The notes below the pieces were generated by a model. That model was not told where the DNA came from, did no database searches, and saw only the letters and a list, made by a program, of their open reading frames with translations. DNA of 64,000 nucleotides from CAIJXJ01 sp964445115 (GTDB lineage: Bacteria; Pseudomonadota; Gammaproteobacteria; Burkholderiales; Methylophilaceae). A program made the translations under genes and the position numbers. Positions 30,978-37,618 of the stretch are shown here, piece after piece. The stretch lies in the NCBI GenBank assembly GCA_964445115.1, contig CAYUJU010000003.1, positions 44,522 through 108,521 of the forward strand, written 5' to 3'. Every line of letters begins with the position of its first letter. Position 1 is the stretch's first letter.

Positions 30978-31541
30978 ATGAACTCTGCTTACCCGCCTTC
31001 GCTGCAACCCTACCAGAACGTCATGCCGGTGATTGGCGACCGGGTGTACATCCATCCGTCGGCCAGCGTGATTGGCGACGTAACCCTCGGAGACGATGTC
31101 TCCATCTGGCCAGGCACCGTCATTCGCGGGGACGTCAACCGCATCACGATCGGTGCCGGGAGCAATATTCAGGACCTGTCGGTGCTGCATGTCAGCCACA
31201 AATCTAGCTGGGATCCGGGCGGTGCGCCACTGGTGATAGGCCAGTACGTGACGGTCGGGCACAAGGTGATCCTGCACGGCTGCACTTTGGGGGATGAGTG
31301 TCTTATCGGGATGGGGTCCATCGTCATGGATAAAGTGATCGTGGAACCTCAGGTGCTGGTGGGCGCGGGCAGCCTGGTGCCGGAAGGCAAGGTGCTGGAG
31401 AGCGGTTATCTTTATCTGGGGAGCCCGGTCCGGCGGGTCAGGGTGTTAACAGAGGGCGAGTTGGCTCACTTTGCCTACTCCGCCCAGCATTACCTCCGGC
31501 TGAAAGAGCACTATCTGACTGGAGCCGAGGTGGGCGCTTAG
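30978..31541 (+). CDS. Gamma-carbonic anhydrase-like hexapeptide protein (YrdA family)
   Basis: This 187-residue left-handed beta-helix protein shows hexapeptide repeats such as VIGDRVYIHPSASVIGDV and VSIWPGTVIRGDVN. The zinc-site pattern of gamma-class carbonic anhydrases is present: QDLSVLHVSH, GHKVILHGC. It could hydrate CO2, though many YrdA relatives have little measured activity. ATG 30978 fits the family start; the upstream in-frame codon 30948 lies inside metX. It would be a second, cytoplasmic, carbonic anhydrase beside the periplasmic beta enzyme at 7234. Confidence 0.9.
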   Translation: MNSAYPPSLQPYQNVMPVIGDRVYIHPSASVIGDVTLGDDVSIWPGTVIRGDVNRITIGAGSNIQDLSVLHVSHKSSWDPGGAPLVIGQYVTVGHKVILHGCTLGDECLIGMGSIVMDKVIVEPQVLVGAGSLVPEGKVLESGYLYLGSPVRRVRVLTEGELAHFAYSAQHYLRLKEHYLTGAEVGA

Positions 31542-31557
31542 GTTCAGGCTGCTTCCG

Positions 31558-31680
31558 TCAGGTCGGGGTGGGGCAGGATGCGCCCCCTACCAGCAGGCGG
31601 GTCGATTCTTCTGCGGATAAGGGGCGGCTGAACAGGAGGCCTTGCCCCTTGTGTTTGCGCCCTTCAAGTCAGATTTCCAG
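31558..31680 (-). pseudogene. Decayed C-terminal remnant of an EAL-domain (c-di-GMP phosphodiesterase) gene
   Basis: On the minus strand, one frame between a stop at 31669-31671 and the stop at 31558-31560 reads KGQGLLFSRPLSAEESTRLL. This closely matches the conserved end of EAL domains (QGYLFSRPLPAEEF type). There is no room for the rest of the domain: an in-frame stop lies just upstream and the 31798 gene begins shortly after. A neighbouring frame continues the tail (RILPHPDLTEAA then stop), suggesting a frameshift. I read this as the scar of a lost gene. It accounts for much of the otherwise empty 31542-31797 interval. Confidence 0.6.
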
Positions 31681-31757
31681 TGCGGCGGCGGTCTGAAAAT
31701 ATGCTCTAAAACAATCACCTGGCGATGACGGTGCGGGACGGTTCGGCAGATTTTGTC

Positions 31758-31763
31758 TATAAT
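31758..31763 (+). promoter_or_regulatory. Putative -10 box before the 31798 gene
   Basis: A perfect TATAAT at 31758-31763 would start transcription near 31770, and the ribosome site TTAAGGA (31784-31790) follows before ATG 31798. No clear -35 is visible. Confidence 0.45.
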
Positions 31764-31797
31764 GGCCGGCTGATCGTCACTTGTTAAGGAATCCCTC

Positions 31798-32367
31798 ATG
31801 CGCCTGGAAGTTCATGTCCACGGCTATCTCGAACTGGTCGAAGGCGTCAGCAAGCGTCAGGTGGAAAGCGCGCTGCGGCCGCTGCTGGAATATCTCGATG
31901 TCGAGCATCTGGACGAACTCGCGAGCCTGGAGCCGGATCAGCCCGGTTTCGCTTTCAACGCGCGGGATTACGGCCTTGAGATGTGCTGCACGCTGGAAGT
32001 CGGGCGCAATTTCCTGAGCGCGATCGAGAAGGGCATGCTGGCGCTGGGCAAGTACGTCGAAACGGCGAGCGCCATCGAGATCATCACCTACCATGACGAC
32101 GGTCAGGACGAAACCCAGCTCATGTTCGTCGGGTCGAGCCCCGAGGCCATCCTCGATGCGCAGCGTCGCCAGATGCTGCACGATGTTTCCACCCTGTTGT
32201 CACGGCATTTCCGGCAGCCGGCGGTGGATGAGGTGCTCAATCTGGTGAGCGATCTGTTCCAGCGCGAACAGAAAGTGGCTGTCGAATCCGTGCGTACGCT
32301 CGAGATCGACGAAGAGTCCACCAGCCTGCAAATGCCCGACATGCCCGGGCGCCATCGACTCCACTAG
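31798..32367 (+). CDS. Conserved hypothetical protein (possibly DUF6806)
   Basis: This 189-residue soluble protein has no signal peptide or membrane segment. The first half is beta-rich (MRLEVHVHGYLELVEGV, FNARDYGLEMCCTLEVG). The second is helical, with RRQMLHDVSTLLSRHF and VLNLVSDLFQREQ. I do not recognise catalytic residues; the style resembles a betaproteobacterial family I recall as DUF6806, with low certainty. It has its own -10 box and a following terminator, so it is monocistronic. Codon use looks like that of its neighbours. Confidence 0.7.
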   Translation: MRLEVHVHGYLELVEGVSKRQVESALRPLLEYLDVEHLDELASLEPDQPGFAFNARDYGLEMCCTLEVGRNFLSAIEKGMLALGKYVETASAIEIITYHDDGQDETQLMFVGSSPEAILDAQRRQMLHDVSTLLSRHFRQPAVDEVLNLVSDLFQREQKVAVESVRTLEIDEESTSLQMPDMPGRHRLH

Positions 32368-32395
32368 CGCAGTAACCTCGCTGCGCTAGGCTTTT
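32364..32395 (+). terminator. Rho-independent terminator after the 31798 gene
   Basis: Arms CTAGCGCAG (32364-32372) and CTGCGCTAG (32381-32389) form a nine-base perfect stem with an eight-base loop, followed by gcttttc. The left arm includes the TAG stop codon at 32365-32367. The same stem reaches into the end of convergent prmC. Confidence 0.7.
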
Positions 32396-33231
32396 CTACC
32401 CAGCGTCACCCGTTGTATCCCCGCGAGGTCGGTCCGGTGATCGACCGCTGTAAACCCTTCTTCACGTAACAAACCGGCCACTGCCGCAGCTTGATCGTAC
32501 CCATGCTCAAACATCAGCCATCCGCCGGCGGCGAGGTGGTGGCCTGCTTGCGCGAGGATGGCGCGAATATCGTTCAGGCCATCCTGGCCTGAGGCCAGGG
32601 CGCTACGCGGTTCGAAGCGCAAATCGCCTTGGGAAAGATGCGGATCCTGCTCCGGAATGTAGGGCGGGTTGCTGATGATCAGGTCGAAAACTCTGTTTCC
32701 CAGCGAGTGTAGCCAGTCGCTTTGCAACACTTCGCAGTTGGTGGCGCCCAGTATCTGGGCGTTCTCGCGGGCGACAGAGACCGCTGCCGCAGAGCGGTCG
32801 ACGGCCGTGATCTGGGCCAATGGTCGCTTCAGGGCGATGGCGATGGCAATGGCGCCACTGCCTGTGCCCAGATCCAGGATGCGGCAGGGCGCGTCCATCG
32901 GGATTTTTTCCAGTGCAGTCTCGACCAGGGTTTCGGTATCCGGGCGAGGAATCAGGACGTCGGATGTCACTTTGAGCGTGTGCCCGAAAAACTCGCGCTG
33001 GCCAAGCAGGTAAGCGACCGGTTCTCCCGCTGCGCGTCGGCTAATCAATGTCGCGAATGCTGCGGCTTGTTCTGGGGTAAGTGCGTGCTCGTCATGCGAG
33101 ATCAACCAGGCACGGCTCACGTCGCCTAACGTGTGGCGGAGCAGGAGTTGCGCCTCCAGTGCGGCTTCGTCGGCGGGCAGTTGGGCGGCCAGTTGCTGCT
33201 TCGCCTGCTGCAGCACGGCCTTGATCAACAT
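32386..33231 (-). CDS. prmC: Peptide chain release factor N5-glutamine methyltransferase
   Basis: PrmC methylates the glutamine of the GGQ motif in release factors RF1 and RF2. The 281-residue protein shows the SAM motif ILDLGTGSGAIAIAIAL and the defining NPPYIPEQDPHL (NPPY) catalytic loop. The N-terminal helical substrate domain is present. It begins two bases after the end of prfA, which encodes its substrate, in the order hemA-prfA-prmC that is conserved in proteobacteria. Confidence 0.96.
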   Translation of the reverse strand: MLIKAVLQQAKQQLAAQLPADEAALEAQLLLRHTLGDVSRAWLISHDEHALTPEQAAAFATLISRRAAGEPVAYLLGQREFFGHTLKVTSDVLIPRPDTETLVETALEKIPMDAPCRILDLGTGSGAIAIAIALKRPLAQITAVDRSAAAVSVARENAQILGATNCEVLQSDWLHSLGNRVFDLIISNPPYIPEQDPHLSQGDLRFEPRSALASGQDGLNDIRAILAQAGHHLAAGGWLMFEHGYDQAAAVAGLLREEGFTAVDHRTDLAGIQRVTLGRKA

Positions 33232-33233
33232 GG

Positions 33234-34319
33234 TCAGAGTGACTCTTCCGACATTGCCGCCAGCAGTTCCGCCTGGTGTTCGGCGACCAGGGCGTTGATC
33301 AGTTCATCCAGATCGCCCTGCATGATGGCGTCGAGCTTGTACAAGGTCAGGTTGATGCGGTGGTCGGTCATGCGACCCTGCGGGAAATTGTAGGTGCGGA
33401 TGCGCTCTGAACGGTCGCCGCTGCCGACCAGGCTCTTGCGGGTGGCGGCTTCCTTTGCCTGCTGCTCGCGCACCTGGATATCCTTGATACGCGCTGCCAG
33501 CACGCGCATGGCCGAGGCCTTGTTGGAATGCTGCGAGCGGCCGTCCTGACATTCCGCCACGATGCCGGTAGGCAGGTGGGTGATGCGCACCGCCGAGTCG
33601 GTCTTGTTGATGTGCTGGCCACCCGCGCCAGAGGCGCGGAACGTGTCGATGCGCAGATCAGCCGGGTTGAGTTCAACATCGGCGATTTCGTCGGCTTCCG
33701 GCATGATGGCGACGGTGCAGGCCGAGGTGTGGATGCGTCCCTGGGTTTCCGTTTCCGGCACGCGCTGTACACGATGGCCGCCGGATTCGAATTTCAGCTT
33801 CGAATAGGCGCCGTAACCTTCGATACGCGCGATGATTTCGCGATAGCCACCCAGTTCGGATTCGTTGGCTGACACGACTTCCACCCGCCAGCGCTGGCGT
33901 TCGGCAAAGCGCGAATACATGCGGAACAAGTCGCCCGCGAACAGTGCGGATTCGTCGCCGCCAGTACCGGCACGGATTTCCAGGAAGATGTTGCGGTCGT
34001 CGTTGGGGTCCTTGGGCAGCAGCAGTTTCTGCAGTTCCAACTCCGCGACTTCCAATTTTTGCTTGCCTGCCTCGATTTCTTCCTGCGCGAATTCGCGCAT
34101 CTCGGGATCGGCCGCCATTTCCTGCGCGGCCGCAATGTCGGCCTCTGTCTGTTTATAGGCGAGGTATTGCTCGACGATGGGACCGAGTTCGGCGTGTTCG
34201 CGGGAGAGCTTGCGGTAGTTGTCCATGTCCGCCGTGACTTCGGGGCTGGCCAACAGATGATTGAGTTCTTCCAGGCGATCCGCGAGCGTCGCCAGTTTTT
34301 TCTGGATGGTGGGTTTCAT
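33234..34319 (-). CDS. prfA: Peptide chain release factor 1
   Basis: RF1 ends translation at UAA and UAG. The 361-residue protein has the peptidyl-hydrolysis motif RASGAGGQHINKTDSAVRI (GGQ) and, earlier, GGHRVQRVPETETQGRIHTSA. Length matches E. coli RF1 (360). The start overlaps the hemA stop by four bases (ATGA), so it is coupled to haem synthesis gene expression as in many bacteria. Confidence 0.97.
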   Translation of the reverse strand: MKPTIQKKLATLADRLEELNHLLASPEVTADMDNYRKLSREHAELGPIVEQYLAYKQTEADIAAAQEMAADPEMREFAQEEIEAGKQKLEVAELELQKLLLPKDPNDDRNIFLEIRAGTGGDESALFAGDLFRMYSRFAERQRWRVEVVSANESELGGYREIIARIEGYGAYSKLKFESGGHRVQRVPETETQGRIHTSACTVAIMPEADEIADVELNPADLRIDTFRASGAGGQHINKTDSAVRITHLPTGIVAECQDGRSQHSNKASAMRVLAARIKDIQVREQQAKEAATRKSLVGSGDRSERIRTYNFPQGRMTDHRINLTLYKLDAIMQGDLDELINALVAEHQAELLAAMSEESL

Positions 34320-35560
34320 AGAATCTGGTAGAGCCGGCGCATCAACGATTCGAGCGCTTCGCGGTCGTCGCCGGTGGTGGTGTTGAGGGCATGGCTGGGC
34401 GCATGCAGGAATTTGTTGGTGAGCGCGTTGCTGAGCTGTTCCAGCACTTGCTGCGGGTCGTCGCCGTGCGCCAGGTGCCTGAGCGCTTTTTCCACCTCGT
34501 GCCGGCGTGCACGCTCGGCCTGGTCGCGCAGGGCGCGGATGGTGGGTACGGCTTCACGGGTCTGCAGCCAGTGCATGAAATTCTCGACGCGGATGTCGAT
34601 GATGTTTTCTGCTTCCGCCGCGGCCTGCTGGCGGTTGCCCAAGCCTTCCTGCACGATCTGGGCAAGGTCGTCCACGGTATAGAGGAACACGTCGTCCAGA
34701 TCGGCGACTTCGGTTTCCACGTCACGTGGCACGGCGAGGTCGACGATGAACATGGGGCGATGTTTGCGGGTCTTGATGGCGCGTTCCACCATGCCCAGCC
34801 CGACGATGGGCAGCTGGCTGGCGGTGCAGGTGACAACGATGTCGTGGTCGGCCAAATGATCCGGGAGTTCCGACAGCATGATGGCCTTGCCGCCCAGGCG
34901 TGAGGCCAGCGCAGCGCCGCGCTCCAGCGTGCGGTTGGCGACCGTGATCGACGCCGGGCGCTGCGCTGCGAAATGTTCGGCACACAGCTCGATCATCTCG
35001 CCGGCGCCGATGAACAGAACCTTGAGCGGTTTCAGGTCGCCGAAAATGCGTTGTGCCAGCTTGACCGAGGCAGCGGCCATGGAGACCGAGCTGGCGCCGA
35101 TATCGGTGGTGGTGCGCACTTCCTTGGCGACAGCGAAGGTCTTCTGGAACAGCTTGTGCAGCAGCGTCCCCAACGTGCCGGCGTTCTCGGCAATTTTGAC
35201 CGCCTGTTTCATCTGCCCCAGGATCTGCGGCTCACCCAGCACCATGGAGTCCAAGCCTGAGGCAACCCGGAAGGCGTGCTTGACCGCGGCGTTGCTGTCG
35301 AGACGATAGGTGTACGGCTGGATCGCGTCCGGCTGCAGGCGGTGGTACTCCGCCATCCAGTTCAATGCGGCTTGCGGCTGGTCAGTATTGCAGTACAACT
35401 CGGTCCGGTTGCAGGTCGACAGAATGGCCGCTTCCTTCACCGGATGATGGGCCGTCAGGTCGTGCAGCGCCTGGCCGAGACTTTCCTGATGGAAAGCGAC
35501 ATGCTCACGGATGGAGAGAGGGGCGGTCGTGTGGTTCACGCCGAAGGCAAACAGATGCAT
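34316..35560 (-). CDS. hemA: Glutamyl-tRNA reductase
   Basis: HemA reduces Glu-tRNA to glutamate-1-semialdehyde, the first step of C5-route haem synthesis. The 414-residue protein has the catalytic cysteine in AAILSTCNRTELYC, the GEPQILGQMKQA loop, and the NADPH-binding VLFIGAGEMIELCAEHF. A C-terminal dimerisation helix region follows. ATG 35560 (MHLFAFGVNHTTAPL) is chosen by family alignment over the codon seven residues upstream. It is divergent from rpe across 117 bases. hemB, the next-but-one pathway enzyme, is at 46188. Confidence 0.96.
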   Translation of the reverse strand: MHLFAFGVNHTTAPLSIREHVAFHQESLGQALHDLTAHHPVKEAAILSTCNRTELYCNTDQPQAALNWMAEYHRLQPDAIQPYTYRLDSNAAVKHAFRVASGLDSMVLGEPQILGQMKQAVKIAENAGTLGTLLHKLFQKTFAVAKEVRTTTDIGASSVSMAAASVKLAQRIFGDLKPLKVLFIGAGEMIELCAEHFAAQRPASITVANRTLERGAALASRLGGKAIMLSELPDHLADHDIVVTCTASQLPIVGLGMVERAIKTRKHRPMFIVDLAVPRDVETEVADLDDVFLYTVDDLAQIVQEGLGNRQQAAAEAENIIDIRVENFMHWLQTREAVPTIRALRDQAERARRHEVEKALRHLAHGDDPQQVLEQLSNALTNKFLHAPSHALNTTTGDDREALESLMRRLYQIL

Positions 35561-35677
35561 GACGTAATTTTCCGTGATCATCGAGGCTTAAGCAACAATT
35601 TCAGAGCGTTAGGGGGTTTCCTGCCTGCTGAATGCGGTTAAAATGCACTTTTTCGCGAATTACTGATGGAGTCATCA

Positions 35678-36376
35678 ATGAGCAAGCAATTCCGCATCGC
35701 CCCAAGCATTCTGTCTGCCGACTTTGCCAAGCTGGGCCAGGAAATTACCGATGTGATCGCCTCTGGCGCCGACATCATCCACTTCGACGTGATGGACAAC
35801 CATTACGTGCCCAACCTGACCATCGGCCCGCTGGTGTGCAGCGCGATCCGTCCGCTCACCGACGCCATCATCGACGTGCACCTGATGGTGAAGCCGGTCG
35901 ACCGCATCATTCCGGACTTTGCCAAGGCCGGTGCCAACATCATTACTTTCCACCCGGAAGCTTCCGAGCACATCGACCGCTCCCTGGCGCTGATCAAGGA
36001 CAACGGCTGCAAGGCCGGTCTGGTGTTCAACCCGGCCACCCCGCTGGACTACCTGGACCACGTCATGGACAAGATTGACATGGTGTTGCTGATGTCCGTC
36101 AACCCGGGCTTCGGTGGTCAGAAGTTCATTCCGCAAGCGCTGGAAAAGCTGAAGCAAGCCCGTGCCAAGATCGACGCTTACACCGAGAAGACCGGCCGTG
36201 AAATCTGGCTGGAAATCGACGGTGGCGTGAATACTGCCAATATCGCCGAAATCGCCCGTGCTGGTGCCGATACTTTCGTGGCAGGATCTGCCCTGTTTGG
36301 TGCCCCCAAGGATACCGACCCGCACCGTTACGACACCATCGTCGCCGCGCTGCGTGCCGAGCTGGCCAAGGTCTGA
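35678..36376 (+). CDS. rpe: Ribulose-phosphate 3-epimerase
   Basis: Rpe interconverts ribulose-5-phosphate and xylulose-5-phosphate in the pentose phosphate and Calvin cycles. The 232-residue TIM barrel shows IAPSILSADFAKLGQE, HFDVMDNHYVPNLTIG, VHLMVKPVD and MSVNPGFGGQKFIP. The Asp, His and Met metal-site residues are in place. ATG 35678 is preferred because GGAG at 35668-35671 is a well-spaced ribosome site for it. rpe-gph-trpE is a common betaproteobacterial order. Confidence 0.97.
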   Translation: MSKQFRIAPSILSADFAKLGQEITDVIASGADIIHFDVMDNHYVPNLTIGPLVCSAIRPLTDAIIDVHLMVKPVDRIIPDFAKAGANIITFHPEASEHIDRSLALIKDNGCKAGLVFNPATPLDYLDHVMDKIDMVLLMSVNPGFGGQKFIPQALEKLKQARAKIDAYTEKTGREIWLEIDGGVNTANIAEIARAGADTFVAGSALFGAPKDTDPHRYDTIVAALRAELAKV

Positions 36377-36378
36377 TC

Positions 36379-36795
36379 GTGCGAAGCGCCCCGCTTCTCC
36401 TTGCCCTGCTAATGCTTGCCGGTTGCGATAAGCTGACTGGTGCAGCGGATCAGAAGATCGCGGATGCAGAGGCTATCGGGTTTGCCTGCCGCGTGTCCGG
36501 CAAGACCCCGGAGGCCTGCATGAAGGAGAACGAGGCGCAAAGTCCTTCGTCGGTACTGGATGGCTGGAAATCCGCCGACGAGGACATCAAGAGCGGCAAG
36601 TTGGACCCGAGCATGAGCAACGCTGTATCGTCTCACGCGGAGGGCGAAGCCAAGCCGGCCGAAGGCGAAGACAAACCGGCGGAGGACAAGGCTGCAGCCG
36701 ACAAGAAGGATGGCGAAGCAGCCGATGCCAAGGCGGACGGCAAGAAAGACGAGAAGGCTGCGGATGCCGCGGCTGAAGAAAAACCCAAGCACTGA
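36379..36795 (+). CDS. Small putative lipoprotein with low-complexity Lys/Ala/Glu tail
   Basis: This 138-residue protein begins at GTG 36379, preceded by AAGG at a seven-base spacing. A short lipoprotein signal ends in LMLAGC (Cys at residue 16). The middle (about 20-75) has two further cysteines in FACRVSGKTPEACMKENEAQ and a region SSVLDGWKSADEDIKSGKLD. From about residue 85 it is a charged repeat-like tail of Ala, Lys, Asp and Glu (PAEGEDKPAEDKAAADKK and similar), with no fold. It lies two bases after rpe and five before gph, so it is in the same transcript. Function unknown. Confidence 0.7.
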   Translation: MRSAPLLLALLMLAGCDKLTGAADQKIADAEAIGFACRVSGKTPEACMKENEAQSPSSVLDGWKSADEDIKSGKLDPSMSNAVSSHAEGEAKPAEGEDKPAEDKAAADKKDGEAADAKADGKKDEKAADAAAEEKPKH

Positions 36796-36800
36796 ACTCG

Positions 36801-37490
36801 ATGACGAAAACTTATCCCCTCCCGGTCAAGGCCGTGGTGATTGACTTGGATGGCACACTGCTGAACACTGCCCCTGACCTGGCAGAAGCAGCCAATCGTA
36901 TGCTGGCGGAAATGCAGCGCCCGTCGGTGCCGCTGGAGGTCATCATGACCTACATCGGCAACGGCGTGGAGCGCCTGATCAAGCGTGTGCTCACCGGTGA
37001 AATGTACGCCGAGCCCGAAGCTGCGCTGATGGCGCAGGCCAAGCCGATTTACGAGCGTCACTATCTGGAATGCGTTAGCCTTTACAGCCGACCGTTTCCG
37101 GGCGTGGTAGAAGGGCTCGAGGCGCTCAAGGCGGCCGGCTATCGCCTGGCTTGTATTACCAACAAGGCGGCCAAGTTCACTCTGCCGCTGCTCAAGGATA
37201 CCGGGCTACACGATTATTTCGAACTGATTCTCTCTGGCGACTCGCTCCCCAGGACCAAGCCGGACCCATTGCCTTTGCTGCATGCCTGCGAGCAGTTCGG
37301 CATCGTGCCAGACCAATTGCTGCTGATCGGCGATTCCATGAACGATGCGCAGGCTGCCCGTGCGGCAGGTTGCCACATTTTCTGTGTGCCTTATGGCTAT
37401 AATCACGGCGAACCTGTGGAGTCGCTGGACCTGGACCGTGTGGTCGCCAGCGTACTGGAAGCGAGCCAGCTGATCGTGCCGGCCAACTGA
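36801..37490 (+). CDS. gph: Phosphoglycolate phosphatase
   Basis: This 229-residue HAD-family phosphatase removes phosphate from 2-phosphoglycolate, formed by RuBisCO oxygenase activity or DNA repair. Motif I is VVIDLDGTLLNTAPDL; motif II lies in LACITNKAAKFTLPLL; motifs III/IV appear in KPDPLPLLHAC and LLIGDSMNDAQAARAAG. The rpe-gph pair fits carbon metabolism. HAD phosphatases are promiscuous, but the cap and gene order support Gph. Confidence 0.92.
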   Translation: MTKTYPLPVKAVVIDLDGTLLNTAPDLAEAANRMLAEMQRPSVPLEVIMTYIGNGVERLIKRVLTGEMYAEPEAALMAQAKPIYERHYLECVSLYSRPFPGVVEGLEALKAAGYRLACITNKAAKFTLPLLKDTGLHDYFELILSGDSLPRTKPDPLPLLHACEQFGIVPDQLLLIGDSMNDAQAARAAGCHIFCVPYGYNHGEPVESLDLDRVVASVLEASQLIVPAN

Positions 37491-37498
37491 TTAACGTG

Positions 37499-37552
37499 AT
37501 GACCCCAAAATTCTTCGATTCTGGCAGAACAACCTGGCGATGGTGGCGCTGA
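37499..37552 (+). CDS. trpL: Putative trp leader peptide (17 residues, three Trp)
   Basis: ATG 37499 opens a short frame reading MTPKFFDSGRTTWRWWR and ending at TGA 37550-37552. Three of the last five residues are tryptophan, in the cluster WRWW. It lies 66 bases before trpE, exactly where an attenuation leader is expected. Trp is the rarest amino acid, so three in 17 codons is unlikely by chance in this position. A ribosome site is weak. No trp leader of this exact sequence is known to me. Confidence 0.7.
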   Translation: MTPKFFDSGRTTWRWWR

Positions 37553-37611
37553 ACGACGACTAGCGCCCGGCGCCGTGCGAAGTGCGCCGCCTACCTGACC
37601 AGAATCCGGAG
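37517..37611 (+). promoter_or_regulatory. Candidate attenuator / leader RNA structures before trpE
   Basis: Several mutually exclusive pairings are visible. GGCGCT (37545-37550) pairs with AGCGCC (37562-37567). GGCGC (37569-37573) pairs with GCGCC (37584-37588). GATTCTGG (37517-37524, inside the leader) pairs perfectly with CCAGAATC (37599-37606), which abuts the trpE ribosome site GGAG (37608-37611). A ribosome stalled on the Trp codons (37535-37546) would cover the 5' arms. No T-run follows any stem, so control may act on ribosome access or Rho rather than by classic intrinsic termination. This is inference from complementarity. Confidence 0.45.
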
Positions 37612-37618
37612 TAATGAC

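Noticed and set aside
31587..31799. Minus-strand 70-codon frame in the gap before the 31798 gene
   Set aside because: It overlaps the EAL remnant in a different frame and the promoter of the next gene; no ribosome site or family pattern.
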